In this document: in pieces, positions 26,255-34,475 of the stretch
Layout: each line of letters starts with the position of its first letter
How positions within the stretch are numbered: the stretch's first letter is position 1
Source: Chromobacterium haemolyticum
Lineage (GTDB): Bacteria > Pseudomonadota > Gammaproteobacteria > Burkholderiales > Chromobacteriaceae
Reading direction: 5' to 3'
Length of the DNA: 64,000 nucleotides
Assembly (NCBI RefSeq): GCF_002081825.1
Contig: NZ_MUKU01000008.1
Span: 124,001-188,000, forward strand
Translations under genes and position numbers: made by a program
The notes under the pieces: generated by a model
Seen by the model: the letters and a program-made list of their open reading frames with translations, nothing else
Databases searched by the model: none
Told to the model about the DNA's origin: nothing

Positions 26255-29200
26255 ATGCCGACGACCAAGAAACCAGCCGCCGCCGACAGCGGGTCCGCCG
26301 CCGGCAAACACCAGCGCCGTCTGCGCGACCTGCTGACCCGCTACGACGCCGCCTTCTCCGCCGGCGCGTCGCTGGACAGCCTGTTGCGCCAGCTGGAGCA
26401 ATTGCGCGATTACGCGCTGCGCCACGCCATCGGCGAAGCGCAGATCTTGTCCGCGCTGGCCGCTCAGCCCTCCTTGCCGCAGGACAGCGCCGCCGGACGA
26501 CAAGCGCGGCAGATGCTCACGGACATGACCCATAATCTGGGACGACAACTGCTGCAGCCGGCGCAGCCCTCCTCCCCCAAGCCGCTGTCGCCGGCTCAGG
26601 CCATGCTGGAACAATTGGAAGACGGCGTGCTGCTGCTGGAGCCTGTAGGCCAGCAAGTGCTGTACGCCAACGCCGCGCTAATGGAGTTGCTGGGCCTCGC
26701 CGACGCGCCCGCCTACCCTGTCGCGCTCTCGGCGCTGGCGCCCGGCAGCGGGCTGACCGAAGCGCTGCGTCCGCTGCTGGCCTTGCCCAAGGACAAGCCC
26801 AGCCAAATCGCCGCCATCCCGCTGCGACGGCCGGAAGGCGACACCGGCCATGCAGACATCCGCGCGCGGCCGTTGCGGACCGATGATCATGACTGCCTGT
26901 TGCTGACCTTCCACGACGCCACCGACCGGCTCACCTCCGAACAATTGCTGACCCGCCATCTGGACATCCTCGCGCAACTGGCCGGCCTGTCCGCGGAGCT
27001 GGCCAGCCAGCCGGCCGAACCGCTTTGGGCGCGCATGAGCGGCCTGCTGGAGCGCGTGGGCCGCTTCCTCGGCGCGGACCACTGCCTGCTGGCCCTGCTC
27101 GATGTCGACGGCAAGCAAGTGCGCATCGCCCGCGAGTGGCGGCGCGAGGCGCGGGTGGGCGCCCCTCCGGCCGAACCCCCGGTCATCCCGCGTCCCAAGC
27201 TCTGCTGGCTGGAACAACAGCTGGGCCAGCAGCGTACTTTGCAGTTGAACGACAGCGCCGACGGATCGGAAGCTGCCGCCGTTCTGCGGCAGTTGCTGGG
27301 CGACAACGGCCAGAGCGCTCTGCTGGCCACGCTGCGGCCTCGCCAATGCTGGCGCGGCGTGCTGGCGGTCAGCGCGCCGGCCCCCCTCAGCTGGCTGTGG
27401 ATAGAACAACACATGCTGCAATCGGTGGCGGACATGCTGTCCAACTTTCTGGACCGCAGTCAGCACCACAGCGATGCCCAACGCCGCCAGAGCGAGGCGC
27501 TGGCCCAGGCGCGCATCGGCCATTGGGAATGGCGACGCGGCGACGCCGCGCCGCATTGGTCCGACGAGCTGTATCAACTGTGGCGGCAGGACCCTGCCCG
27601 GTCTCCCCCGCCGCTGACGCAATTGCCCGCGCTGTTGCCGCCCGCCGACTGGCCTCCGCTGCGCCGCTGCCTGCGTCAAGTGCTGCGCCGGCGCGAAACC
27701 GCTCAACTTGACCATCGCATCCTGCTGCCGGACGGCGGCGACCGCTACGTGCGCCACCACATCGCGCTGGAACAGGACGACCGCGGCCGTGTCCTCCGCC
27801 TGAGCGGCACCCTGCAGGACATCAGCGAATTCAAGCTCCGCGAACAGACTCTGCAACAAGCCGCGGCCGTCTACGAGCACACGCTGGAAGGCGTGATGAT
27901 TGCCGACGCCGACCTGCGCATCCTCGACGTCAACTCCGCCTTCAGCGCGCTCACAGGCTACGCCCGCGTCGATCTACTGGGGCAAAGCCCGCGCGTATTA
28001 CACTCCGGCCGCCACGACGCCGGCTTCTACCGCCGGCTGTGGCAGGCCGTGGCGGAGCACGGCCGCTGGCAAGGCGAGATATGGAACCGGCACAAGGACG
28101 GCAGCGTGGAACCGGCCTGGCTCACCGTCACCGCGGTGCGCGACGGCGACGGCGCGGTACGCAACTACGTCGGCGTGTTCTCCGACATCGCCCAGATCAA
28201 GAAGTCCACCGCCGAAATGGCGCAGCTGGCGCATTACGATTCCTTGACCACCCTGCCCAACCGGCTGCTGTTTCTGTCGCGGCTGGAACACGCCATCCAG
28301 ACCGCCAAGCGCGAACGCCGCCGTGTGGCGGTGCTGTTCATCGACCTGGACAACTTCAAGCAGATCAACGACACCCGCGGCCACGGCGCCGGCGACCGCC
28401 TGCTGGTGGAAGTGGCTGCCCGGCTCAAGGACTGTTTGCGCGCCAACGACACCGTGGCCCGCATCGGCGGCGACGAATTTCTGATCCTGCTGGAGAACCA
28501 AAAGGCCGACAACCCGGTGATCGACATCGCCAACAAAATCGTCAAAGCCTGCTCCCGCCCTTTCCAACTGGAAGAACAAGAGGTGGAAGTGGGTTGCAGC
28601 GTGGGCATCAGCATCTACCCGCGCGACGGCCAAGACGCGGAAACCCTGATGCGTAACGCCGACGCCGCCATGTACCAGGCCAAAAACGACGGCAAGGGCG
28701 CCTTCCGCTTTTACACCGAGGAGCTGACCCAGCGCGCTCGGCTGCGGGTGGAGCAGGAGCGCGAACTGCGCCTGGCGCTGGAGAGACGGGAGCTGTTTCT
28801 GGTATTCCAGCCCAAATATCATCTGCAAAGCGGCGCTCTTGTCGGCGCCGAGGCCTTGCTGCGCTGGCAACACCCAAGCCTGGGGCTGATTGGACCGGAC
28901 ACCTTCATTCCGCTGGCGGAGGAAACCGGCCTGATCATTCCGATCGGCAGCTGGCTGATCCGCCACGCCTGCGGCATCTTGCGACGCTGGCAAGACGCCG
29001 GCATATCGCCGGGCGTACTCAGCCTCAATATCGCCGGCGCGCAAATCCAGCGCGCCCCCATCCTGCAAACCCTGAAACAGGCGCTGCGCGACTGCCGGAT
29101 TCCACCGAGGCAGATCGAGCTGGAAATCACGGAACGCTTCGTGATGAGCAATCCGGACGCGCATCTGAAAGTGCTGCGCGAACTGCGCCAGCTGGGGGTA

Positions 29201-29530
29201 GGCCTGTCCATCGACGATTTCGGCACCGGCTACTCCTCGCTCAGTTACTTGCGCCGCTTGCCGGTGCAAACGCTGAAAATCGACCAATCACTGGTGCGCG
29301 GCCTGCCGGACAGCGAGCACGAGGCCAGCATCAGCCTGGCCATCATCTCGCTGGCCAAAACCCTGCACCTCGGCCTGGTGGCCGAAGGCGTGGAGAACGA
29401 GGCGCAGCGCCGTTTCTTGCTGGATGCCGGCTGCGAACACGGCCAAGGCTTTCTCTACGCCCGGCCGCTGCCGGAAGACGAGTTCGCCGAACTGGTCAAA
29501 AACGGCGGCTCGGCCCCGCTCCGCCCCTGA
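26255..29530 (+). CDS. Cyclic-di-GMP enzyme with PAS, GAF, GGDEF and EAL domains
   Basis: The 1091-residue protein has no obvious membrane segment. In order I see a helical N-terminus, a PAS-like segment (about 110-225), a GAF-like region (about 235-400), two further PAS domains (about 415-535 and 540-660, the latter with VNSAFSALTGYARVDLLGQSPRVL), GGDEF (about 665-830) and EAL (about 840-1080). GGDEF is intact (RIGGDEFLIL) with an RxxD inhibitory site five residues before it. EAL is intact too (AEALLRW, EITERF, SIDDFGTGYSSL, AEGVENE). It may therefore both make and degrade c-di-GMP. ATG at 26255 chosen; the open frame upstream is not domain-like. Confidence 0.92.
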   Translation: MPTTKKPAAADSGSAAGKHQRRLRDLLTRYDAAFSAGASLDSLLRQLEQLRDYALRHAIGEAQILSALAAQPSLPQDSAAGRQARQMLTDMTHNLGRQLLQPAQPSSPKPLSPAQAMLEQLEDGVLLLEPVGQQVLYANAALMELLGLADAPAYPVALSALAPGSGLTEALRPLLALPKDKPSQIAAIPLRRPEGDTGHADIRARPLRTDDHDCLLLTFHDATDRLTSEQLLTRHLDILAQLAGLSAELASQPAEPLWARMSGLLERVGRFLGADHCLLALLDVDGKQVRIAREWRREARVGAPPAEPPVIPRPKLCWLEQQLGQQRTLQLNDSADGSEAAAVLRQLLGDNGQSALLATLRPRQCWRGVLAVSAPAPLSWLWIEQHMLQSVADMLSNFLDRSQHHSDAQRRQSEALAQARIGHWEWRRGDAAPHWSDELYQLWRQDPARSPPPLTQLPALLPPADWPPLRRCLRQVLRRRETAQLDHRILLPDGGDRYVRHHIALEQDDRGRVLRLSGTLQDISEFKLREQTLQQAAAVYEHTLEGVMIADADLRILDVNSAFSALTGYARVDLLGQSPRVLHSGRHDAGFYRRLWQAVAEHGRWQGEIWNRHKDGSVEPAWLTVTAVRDGDGAVRNYVGVFSDIAQIKKSTAEMAQLAHYDSLTTLPNRLLFLSRLEHAIQTAKRERRRVAVLFIDLDNFKQINDTRGHGAGDRLLVEVAARLKDCLRANDTVARIGGDEFLILLENQKADNPVIDIANKIVKACSRPFQLEEQEVEVGCSVGISIYPRDGQDAETLMRNADAAMYQAKNDGKGAFRFYTEELTQRARLRVEQERELRLALERRELFLVFQPKYHLQSGALVGAEALLRWQHPSLGLIGPDTFIPLAEETGLIIPIGSWLIRHACGILRRWQDAGISPGVLSLNIAGAQIQRAPILQTLKQALRDCRIPPRQIELEITERFVMSNPDAHLKVLRELRQLGVGLSIDDFGTGYSSLSYLRRLPVQTLKIDQSLVRGLPDSEHEASISLAIISLAKTLHLGLVAEGVENEAQRRFLLDAGCEHGQGFLYARPLPEDEFAELVKNGGSAPLRP

Positions 29531-29673
29531 GAATCTGTTTACGATCGGCTTCGCTTCGTGAAACATGACTTTGCGAGTACGTCTTAAAAATGCCCATGCT
29601 CCACGCGTGGATTCCGCTTTCTCCGCCGTTTTGCCTTGTCTCGCCCTGGCTCGCGAAACTTTGAACAGACTCT
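29530..29673. repeat. MITE-like dispersed repeat, copy A
   Basis: The element is bounded by AGAATCTGTTTACGATC and, inverted, AACTTTGAACAGACTCT, with the shared block TTCCGCTTTCTC...GCCTTGTCTCGCCCT inside. It overlaps the end of the GGDEF-EAL gene stop by one base. A perfect 12-bp palindrome TCCACGCGTGGA lies at its centre. Other copies are at 48709, 51529 and 58740. No transposase is coded. Confidence 0.7.
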
Positions 29674-29823
29674 ACGCCGCCAAGGCGAAGAAACCGGCTT
29701 GCCGATCAGATTTTCACCACAGCGACGGCGGCGTCGAATAAATCCATCTCCCTGATTTTTTTGTGAAAACCTCCTCTTCGCCGCGCCTGATTCGGCCATT
29801 GCCGGAAAAATCCTTGTATTTTT

Positions 29824-29852
29824 CTGACAAATCAGTGCGTTAGATATATAAT
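29824..29852 (+). promoter_or_regulatory. Near-consensus promoter of the IF-1 paralogue
   Basis: CTGACA (29824-29829) and TATAAT (29847-29852) are separated by exactly 17 bases. The predicted transcript begins near 29859 and carries a leader of about 185 bases before the IF-1 gene. The remaining bases between repeat A and this promoter hold nothing recognisable. Confidence 0.8.
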
Positions 29853-29983
29853 ACCGTTCGCCTCAGATTTTCTGATCGTTCCGGCAGCTGCCTGCTGGAC
29901 GCTCCGCCTTGCCTGAGGGCTGCCTGTGAAGCCAGCCCCTCCCTAGCTTGGTTACCGAATAGACGCGCCAATAGCTCCTGCTC

Positions 29984-30006
29984 GCGGCAGTCCACGTGAC
30001 TGCCGC
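29984..30006 (+). promoter_or_regulatory. Hairpin in the long leader of the IF-1 paralogue
   Basis: GCGGCAGTC pairs with GACTGCCGC around CACGT, 37 bases before the start codon. No T-tract follows, so it is not a terminator. With a leader of about 185 bases this resembles structured 5' regions of cold-shock type mRNAs, an inference only. Confidence 0.5.
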
Positions 30007-30043
30007 TGTGGCTGTTGGCCTACCGTATTAGAAAGGAATCGTA

Positions 30044-30313
30044 ATGTCCAAAGAAGACATGATCGAACTGGAAGGTGTTGTCATTGAAATGTTGCCCGAG
30101 TCCCGCTTCCGCGTGCGCCTGGACAACAACGTCGAAATCCTTGCCTATGGCTCGGGCAAGATGAAGATGCACCGTATTCGCGTTCTGGTAGGCGACCGCG
30201 TCACTGTAGAGATGTCGCCTTACGATCTGACCAAAGGCCGCATCAATTTCCGTCATCCGACGGCCCCGGCCGGCGGCGGTTCGCCTCGCCCCCAACATCA
30301 CCGGCGCCGTTGA
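30044..30313 (+). CDS. infA: Translation initiation factor IF-1 paralogue with basic tail
   Basis: The 89-residue product matches IF-1 across its S1/OB fold: [59 protein letters not shown]. Standard IF-1 is about 72 residues; this copy has 15 or so extra residues rich in Pro, Gly, Arg and His at the C-terminus. Betaproteobacteria often carry a second infA outside the ribosomal cluster; the location here, away from ribosomal genes, fits that second copy. GAAAGGAAT precedes the ATG. A near-consensus promoter and a long leader are upstream. Confidence 0.9.
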   Translation: MSKEDMIELEGVVIEMLPESRFRVRLDNNVEILAYGSGKMKMHRIRVLVGDRVTVEMSPYDLTKGRINFRHPTAPAGGGSPRPQHHRRR

Positions 30314-30319
30314 TCTGCC

Positions 30320-30346
30320 GGCATGACCCGCTATCGCGGTCATGCC
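30320..30346 (+). promoter_or_regulatory. Hairpin covering the start of the next small gene
   Basis: GGCATGACC pairs perfectly with GGTCATGCC around CGCTATCGC. The ATG at 30323 lies inside the first arm. Since no T-tract follows, the hairpin may limit translation or protect the IF-1 mRNA 3' end. Confidence 0.55.
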
Positions 30347-30544
30347 TTGGAGCAACATTTGCGAGTCAATGAACTCAAACCCGGCGATTACATCGCCGAA
30401 CAACACGATAGCGCCGCAATCACTTTTACCGTGATTGCGGTCAATGCAGTAGGACGTCACTGTCACATTACCTTTTCGTCGGAATTGGGCCTGGATTCCG
30501 CCAGCTACCCGCACGACGCCTGGATCAACGCCGCTCGCCCCTGA
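30323..30544 (+). CDS. Small protein of unknown function after infA paralogue
   Basis: The frame codes for up to 73 residues (MTRYRGHALEQHLRVNELKPGDYIAEQ...). It begins 9 bases after the IF-1 stop. The ATG at 30323 is in a perfect hairpin and has no ribosome-binding site. A TTG at 30359 has GGAG 6 bases before it and would give 61 residues beginning with RVNELKPGDYI, so that start is at least as likely. The sequence suggests a small beta-rich fold with a GDYI segment. I do not recognise a family. Confidence 0.55.
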   Translation: MTRYRGHALEQHLRVNELKPGDYIAEQHDSAAITFTVIAVNAVGRHCHITFSSELGLDSASYPHDAWINAARP

Positions 30545-30922
30545 GACGGCCGCGCAGTTACGATTGATGCCTAAGCCGCACCCCGCCCGGGATCTCACCC
30601 CGGCGCCAGCCGCGGCCGCTTCCGCCTTGTTTGTCCGAGCCCGGCTTAGCCGCGGGTCGGCCGCATTGCCGCGTCAATCTGATTCTTCCTCAAAAAGTCA
30701 TTTGACATATCAAAAATTGGTTCCATAGTGGTATCTATGCCGTGCGTCGCGCACGGCAGAAAACCACCTAAGGGGCCTGGAAAAAACCATCGCGAGCGGT
30801 TTGTAGAGTACGGCGCAACGACGCTGCCGGACCGCGCATTGGCTTTGTCCAGGCCCCCATAAACGGCTGCCCCGATTCCACGCGGCGTCCACCGCGTCGG
30901 CAGCTCGACAACAGGAGCCAAC
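30545..30922 (+). promoter_or_regulatory. Upstream region of the GH19 chitinase gene
   Basis: This 378-base gap has no credible gene. It contains TTGACA (30702-30707) followed 16 bases later by CATAGT (30724-30729), a candidate promoter, and a hairpin GCCGTGCG/CGCACGGC (30739-30757) just downstream of it. The phased repeats of the GH18 gene are not present here, so the two chitinases do not share that control. Confidence 0.4.
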
Positions 30923-32248
30923 ATGCGCAAACCCTTCTCCGCCCTGCTGCTCGCCCTGGCCTGCCAGGCTGCCCTCGCCGCGCCCTGGAACGCCGGCGCC
31001 GTCTACCAAGCCGGACAACAAGTCCAATGGCAAGGCCAGGACTGGCAGGCGAAATGGCGCACCCGCGCCGAAACGCCGGCCGCCAACCCCAGAGGCAGCT
31101 GGACGCCGGTGGCGGCGGCCAAGGCCGCGGCGCAAGCCGAACCGGGCCAGCCCCAGCCGCCCACGCTGCAGCAAGCGCTGCAATACGAGGCCGGCCTGAC
31201 CGACACCGCTTTCTTCCGCAACGTCAAAGCCTCGATCCGCACCTTGCCCAACGCTCAGGTGGAGCAAGTGGTCCCGGGCCGCGCCGCCAACCCGCTGAAC
31301 GTGCGCCGGGTGGAACGGCTGCTGCCCGCCGCCAAGTGGGAGTATTACTTCTCGCGCCGCGACGTCAGCTACAGCTACCAGCGCTTCCTGCAGGCCATCG
31401 CCAAGTTTCCCGCCATCTGCGACGACTACGGCGACGGCCGCGACGGCGACGCCATCTGCCGCCACAGCCTGGCCACCATGTTCGCCCACTTTGCCCAAGA
31501 AACCGGCGACCACAACCGCAGCGACACGGTGCCTGAATGGCGACAGGGCCTGAAATACCTGCGCGAAATGGGCTGCGACGAAACCGGCCCCGGCTGCGGC
31601 TACAACACCGAATGCGCCGACCCGGTATTCAACAAAGTGTGGACCTGCGGCAAAAACGCCGACGGCAGCTGGAAAAAATACTTCGGCCGCGGCGCCAAAC
31701 AGCTGTCTTACAATTACAATTACGGTCCCTTCTCCCAAGCCATGTACGATGGCGACCAATCGGTGCTGCTGAAGAATCCGGACCTGGTGGCCTCCACCTG
31801 GCTCAACCTGACCTCGGCCACTTTCTTCTTTGTCTTCCCGCAACCGCCCAAACCGTCGATGCTGCATGTGCTGGACGGCACTTGGGTGCCCAACGCCGCG
31901 GACAAGGCGGCGGGCGCCGGCAACAACTTCGCCACCACCATCCAGATCATCAACGCCGAGTGCGGCGGCGGCACCGAGCGCCAGGCGGCGCAGAACCGCA
32001 TCGACTACTACCGCCAGTTCTCCAAGGACCTGGGCTGGGACTACGGCAACGAACAACTGTCATGCGCCAATATGCAGCGCTTTAGCGCCGCCAGCTCCGC
32101 CGCCTACAACATCTATTGGGAAAAGGACTGGAAATGGGGCAATGACTACAAATGCCAGCTGGTGAATTACCAGACGCCGTACAGCGCGCTGCAAGCCGGC
32201 AACTACCAGCGCTGCGTAGAGGACAACTGGAACGTCAAGCTCAAATGA
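30923..32248 (+). CDS. Secreted chitinase, GH19 with N-terminal chitin-binding module
   Basis: The 441-residue enzyme cleaves chitin by inversion. It has a signal peptide (1-20, ending ALAAP), a CBM5/12 module (about 21-63, APWNAGAVYQAGQQVQWQG) and a GH19 domain (about 95-430). The catalytic acid Glu is in HFAQETGDH near residue 193, and YFGRGAKQLSYNYNYG near 253 is the GH19 signature. Several Cys pairs suit an extracellular enzyme. The pairing of GH18 and GH19 chitinases fits a chitin-using aquatic or soil bacterium. AGGAG precedes the ATG. Confidence 0.95.
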   Translation: MRKPFSALLLALACQAALAAPWNAGAVYQAGQQVQWQGQDWQAKWRTRAETPAANPRGSWTPVAAAKAAAQAEPGQPQPPTLQQALQYEAGLTDTAFFRNVKASIRTLPNAQVEQVVPGRAANPLNVRRVERLLPAAKWEYYFSRRDVSYSYQRFLQAIAKFPAICDDYGDGRDGDAICRHSLATMFAHFAQETGDHNRSDTVPEWRQGLKYLREMGCDETGPGCGYNTECADPVFNKVWTCGKNADGSWKKYFGRGAKQLSYNYNYGPFSQAMYDGDQSVLLKNPDLVASTWLNLTSATFFFVFPQPPKPSMLHVLDGTWVPNAADKAAGAGNNFATTIQIINAECGGGTERQAAQNRIDYYRQFSKDLGWDYGNEQLSCANMQRFSAASSAAYNIYWEKDWKWGNDYKCQLVNYQTPYSALQAGNYQRCVEDNWNVKLK

Positions 32249-32417
32249 AATCGGCCGGCTCCGCTCGCGCGGGGCCGGCCTCGCCAACGACTGTTGTTCA
32301 CCCGTGTTTCACCTCCTCGTCCATTGGCCATATCTCCGCTCCACGATAAGCCATCGCGGCTAAACGCCGCGTCAATCCGGCCGCGTCCTCGCTAAAAATC
32401 GCATCAAGAGTTCCCTT

Positions 32418-32433
32418 GGGCACGGCGCTTGCT
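32418..32433 (+). promoter_or_regulatory. Sigma-54 promoter of nasTS
   Basis: GGGCACG-GCGC-TTGCT matches the -24/-12 consensus TGGCACG-N4-TTGCW with one change, and the GG and GC pairs are exactly 10 bases apart. The predicted start is about 23 bases before nasT. The rest of the gap from 32249 contains only a GC hairpin just after the chitinase stop and no clear NtrC pair. Confidence 0.6.
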
Positions 32434-32466
32434 TCAGCCAATCTGTCCCTTTCCCCCGGTGCCGCA

Positions 32467-33057
32467 ATGTCCACGCCTCCGCCGCTGCGCCTGCTGCTGG
32501 TCAACGACCACGCCAAAACCATCGCTTCGCTGCGCCAGGCGCTGGCGCGCGCCGGCTACGCCGTCGCCGCCGAGGTGGACGGCGCCGCCGCGCTGCTGCA
32601 GGCGGTGGAGCGGCTGCGGCCGGACGTGGTGATCGTGGACACCGAATCCCCGTCGCGCGACACCCTGGAACAACTGGCGCTGCTGGGCGAGATCGCGCCC
32701 CATCCGGTGGTGATGTTCGCCGATCAGGGCGACCTGCCCACCATAGAAGCCGCGGTCCACGCCGGCGTTGCCGCCTACGTGGTGGACCAGGCCGACGCGG
32801 CGCGGCTGGCGCCCATCATCGATCTAGCACGCGCGCGCTTCGCCGAGGACGCCCGCTTGCGGCGGCGGCTGGCGGCGGCCGAACAACAACTGGCCGACCG
32901 CAAACTGATCGAACGCGCCAAGGGCATTCTGATGGACAAACGCCGGCTCAGCGAAAACGACGCCTATCAGGCGCTGCGCCAGCAGGCGATGCGCGAGGGC
33001 CTGCGCATCGCCGATCTCGCCCGGCAACTGATCCAGGCCGCCGAGTTGCTAGGCTGA
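32467..33057 (+). CDS. nasT: Nitrate-responsive antiterminator NasT (receiver plus ANTAR)
   Basis: The 196-residue protein has a receiver-like domain (about 8-120) and a C-terminal ANTAR RNA-binding domain (about 130-195, ERAKGILMDKRRLSENDAYQALRQQAMREGLRIADLARQL). ANTAR proteins bind paired hexaloop hairpins in leader RNAs and stop termination. The receiver keeps VDTESPS at the phosphoryl position, so the usual acceptor Asp is followed atypically, in line with NasT being controlled by NasS binding. It precedes nasS and the nitrate operon, whose leader carries exactly such hairpins. Confidence 0.92.
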   Translation: MSTPPPLRLLLVNDHAKTIASLRQALARAGYAVAAEVDGAAALLQAVERLRPDVVIVDTESPSRDTLEQLALLGEIAPHPVVMFADQGDLPTIEAAVHAGVAAYVVDQADAARLAPIIDLARARFAEDARLRRRLAAAEQQLADRKLIERAKGILMDKRRLSENDAYQALRQQAMREGLRIADLARQLIQAAELLG

Positions 33058-33074
33058 ACCACAAGGAAACTCCC

Positions 33075-34172
33075 ATGACCGTCCCGCACCGCCTGCGCCT
33101 GGGCTATCTGCCGCTGACCGACAGCGCGCCGTTGATCGTCGCGCGCCAGCTCGGCTTGGACCACCGCCACGGCCTGGAATTGGAACTGCTGCGCCAGCCT
33201 TCGTGGAGCGCAGTGCGCGACAAGCTGCTCGACGGCCGCCTGCACGCCGCCGCCGCGCTGTACAGCCTGGCCTACGGCATGCGACTGGGCCTGGCCGGCC
33301 CGCAAGCCGACACGGCGCTGCTGATGACGCTGAACCAAAACGGCCAGGCCATCACCCTCAGCCACCCGCTAGCCGATGCGCTGACCGCGTCGCCGGAGCA
33401 GGCGCTGCGCCGCCGCGCCCGCCAAGACGGCCCGCCGTTGACGCTGGCGCACACCTTCCCCGCCGGCACCCATGCGCTGTGGCTCAACTACTGGCTGGCG
33501 GCGAACGGCTTGGACCCGCAACGCGACTCGCGCCTGGTGGTGATCCCGCCGCCTCAGATGGGGGCGGCGCTGGAGGCCGGCCAGTTGGACGGCTTTTGCG
33601 CGGGCGAGCCCTGGCATCAGCAGGCGGCGGCGCGCCAAGCCGGCCGCATCGCCGTCGCCAGCGGCGAAATCTGGCCCGGCCACCCGGAAAAAGCCCTGCT
33701 CTGCCGCCGTGATTTCGCGCAAAAAGAGCCTACCGCCTCCATTGCGCTGATCATGACGCTGCTGGAAGCCTGCCGCTGGCTGGAACACAGCGAGCACCGC
33801 CGCCAGGCGGCGCGCTGGCTGGCGCGGCCGGAATACATCGGTCTGCCGGAAACGCTGATCGCCGCCACCCTGCCCTCAGGCGCCGCCGGCGCGTCGGCGC
33901 TGCGCTTCTTCGATCAGGGCAGGGTCAACTATCCCTATCCGTCCGACGGCGCCTGGTTCGTCGACCAGTTCCGGCGCTGGGGCTGGCTGCGCGGCGACGA
34001 GGACGCTCGCGCCGTGGCCGCCGAGGTCAGCCAGACCCGGCTCTACCGGCAGGCGGCGGAAGCGCTGGGCCTGCCGGCCCCGGCCCAGCCGCAGCGCCGC
34101 GGCCGCTTGTGCGACGGAGTGGAATGGGACGGGCTGCCGCGTTACCCGGCGACGGAGCATCTGCTTGATTAA
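33075..34172 (+). CDS. nasS: Nitrate sensor NasS (NrtA/CmpA-like)
   Basis: The 365-residue protein is related to the NrtA/CmpA nitrate/bicarbonate binding proteins but has no signal peptide (MTVPHRLRLGYLPLTDSAPL), so it stays in the cytoplasm. In known systems NasS holds NasT inactive and releases it when nitrate binds. Family segments are FPAGTHALWLNYWLAANG and GFCAGEPWHQQAAA. The gene starts 17 bases after nasT with AAGGAAA before the ATG. Gene order T-S is the reverse of the S-T order in Paracoccus and Azotobacter. Confidence 0.92.
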   Translation: MTVPHRLRLGYLPLTDSAPLIVARQLGLDHRHGLELELLRQPSWSAVRDKLLDGRLHAAAALYSLAYGMRLGLAGPQADTALLMTLNQNGQAITLSHPLADALTASPEQALRRRARQDGPPLTLAHTFPAGTHALWLNYWLAANGLDPQRDSRLVVIPPPQMGAALEAGQLDGFCAGEPWHQQAAARQAGRIAVASGEIWPGHPEKALLCRRDFAQKEPTASIALIMTLLEACRWLEHSEHRRQAARWLARPEYIGLPETLIAATLPSGAAGASALRFFDQGRVNYPYPSDGAWFVDQFRRWGWLRGDEDARAVAAEVSQTRLYRQAAEALGLPAPAQPQRRGRLCDGVEWDGLPRYPATEHLLD

Positions 34173-34189
34173 GCCCCGCATGTTGCAAC

Positions 34190-34235
34190 GCACAAACTCA
34201 GTGCGCAGCCGGCCCAAAGCGCACCAGCGCGGTGC
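34190..34235. promoter_or_regulatory. Two NtrC-type enhancer sites; second one also a terminator-like hairpin
   Basis: GCAC-N7-GTGC occurs at 34190-34204 and again at 34221-34235 (GCACC-N5-GGTGC), centres 31 bases apart, three helical turns. This is the NtrC enhancer consensus and normal tandem spacing, about 80-120 bases before the predicted transcription start. The second site is part of the larger hairpin AAAGCGCACC/GGTGCGCTTT at 34216-34240, which may also terminate nasTS. Confidence 0.75.
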
Positions 34236-34287
34236 GCTTTTGCCACCGCAAACCTAGATAAAGCCAGGCTTTCCGCCGCCCCGAGGC

Positions 34288-34303
34288 TGGCACGGCGTTT
34301 GCA
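34288..34303 (+). promoter_or_regulatory. Sigma-54 promoter of the nitrate assimilation operon
   Basis: TGGCACG-GCGT-TTGCA is a perfect match to the -24/-12 consensus, with GG and GC 10 bases apart. Transcription should begin near 34314, so all leader hairpins are inside the transcript. With the upstream NtrC sites this indicates nitrogen-limitation control. Confidence 0.85.
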
Positions 34304-34320
34304 TAAGTCAAGCCGGGCCT

Positions 34321-34438
34321 GGCACAAAGACGTGCCGTGCCCACCCCAAATGCTTGTCCGGCCAATGGCGGCCGGGAGGGCAACGGACAACGGCGTCCGC
34401 TCCTGCTATCACCGAGGAGCGAACGCCGTTTTTATTTT
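34321..34438 (+). promoter_or_regulatory. ANTAR-type leader: three hexaloop hairpins and terminator
   Basis: Hairpin 1 is GGCAC-AAAGAC-GTGCC (34321-34336). Hairpin 2 is CCGGCC-AATGGC-GGCCGG (34358-34375). Hairpin 3 is CGGAC-AACGGC-GTCCG (34384-34399). All three have six-base loops with A at position 1 and G at position 4, the known ANTAR signature. Hairpin 3 uses bases 34389-34399, which are also the 5' arm of a strong intrinsic terminator: AACGGCGT plus CGCTCCT pairing with AGGAGCG plus ACGCCGTT (to 34430), followed by TTTATTTT. Hairpins 2 and 3 therefore form the canonical antitermination pair; hairpin 1 is an extra site. Confidence 0.88.
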
Positions 34439-34475
34439 GGCCGGCCCCCGGCCGCTCGCGGCACAGGAGTTTCGC

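Noticed and set aside
30718-30738. Pair of TGGT-like direct repeats with 11-base spacing before the GH19 gene
   Set aside because: Only about half of the positions agree, so I do not compare them with the GH18 repeats.
30646-30930. 94-codon frame on the minus strand
   Set aside because: It covers the likely promoter and hairpin of the GH19 gene, has no ribosome-binding site and no protein-like pattern.
32298-32440. Possible tiny gene on the minus strand ending GAEIWPMDEEVKHG
   Set aside because: The residues look protein-like, but there is no clear start codon with a ribosome-binding site and it overlaps the sigma-54 promoter region of nasT.
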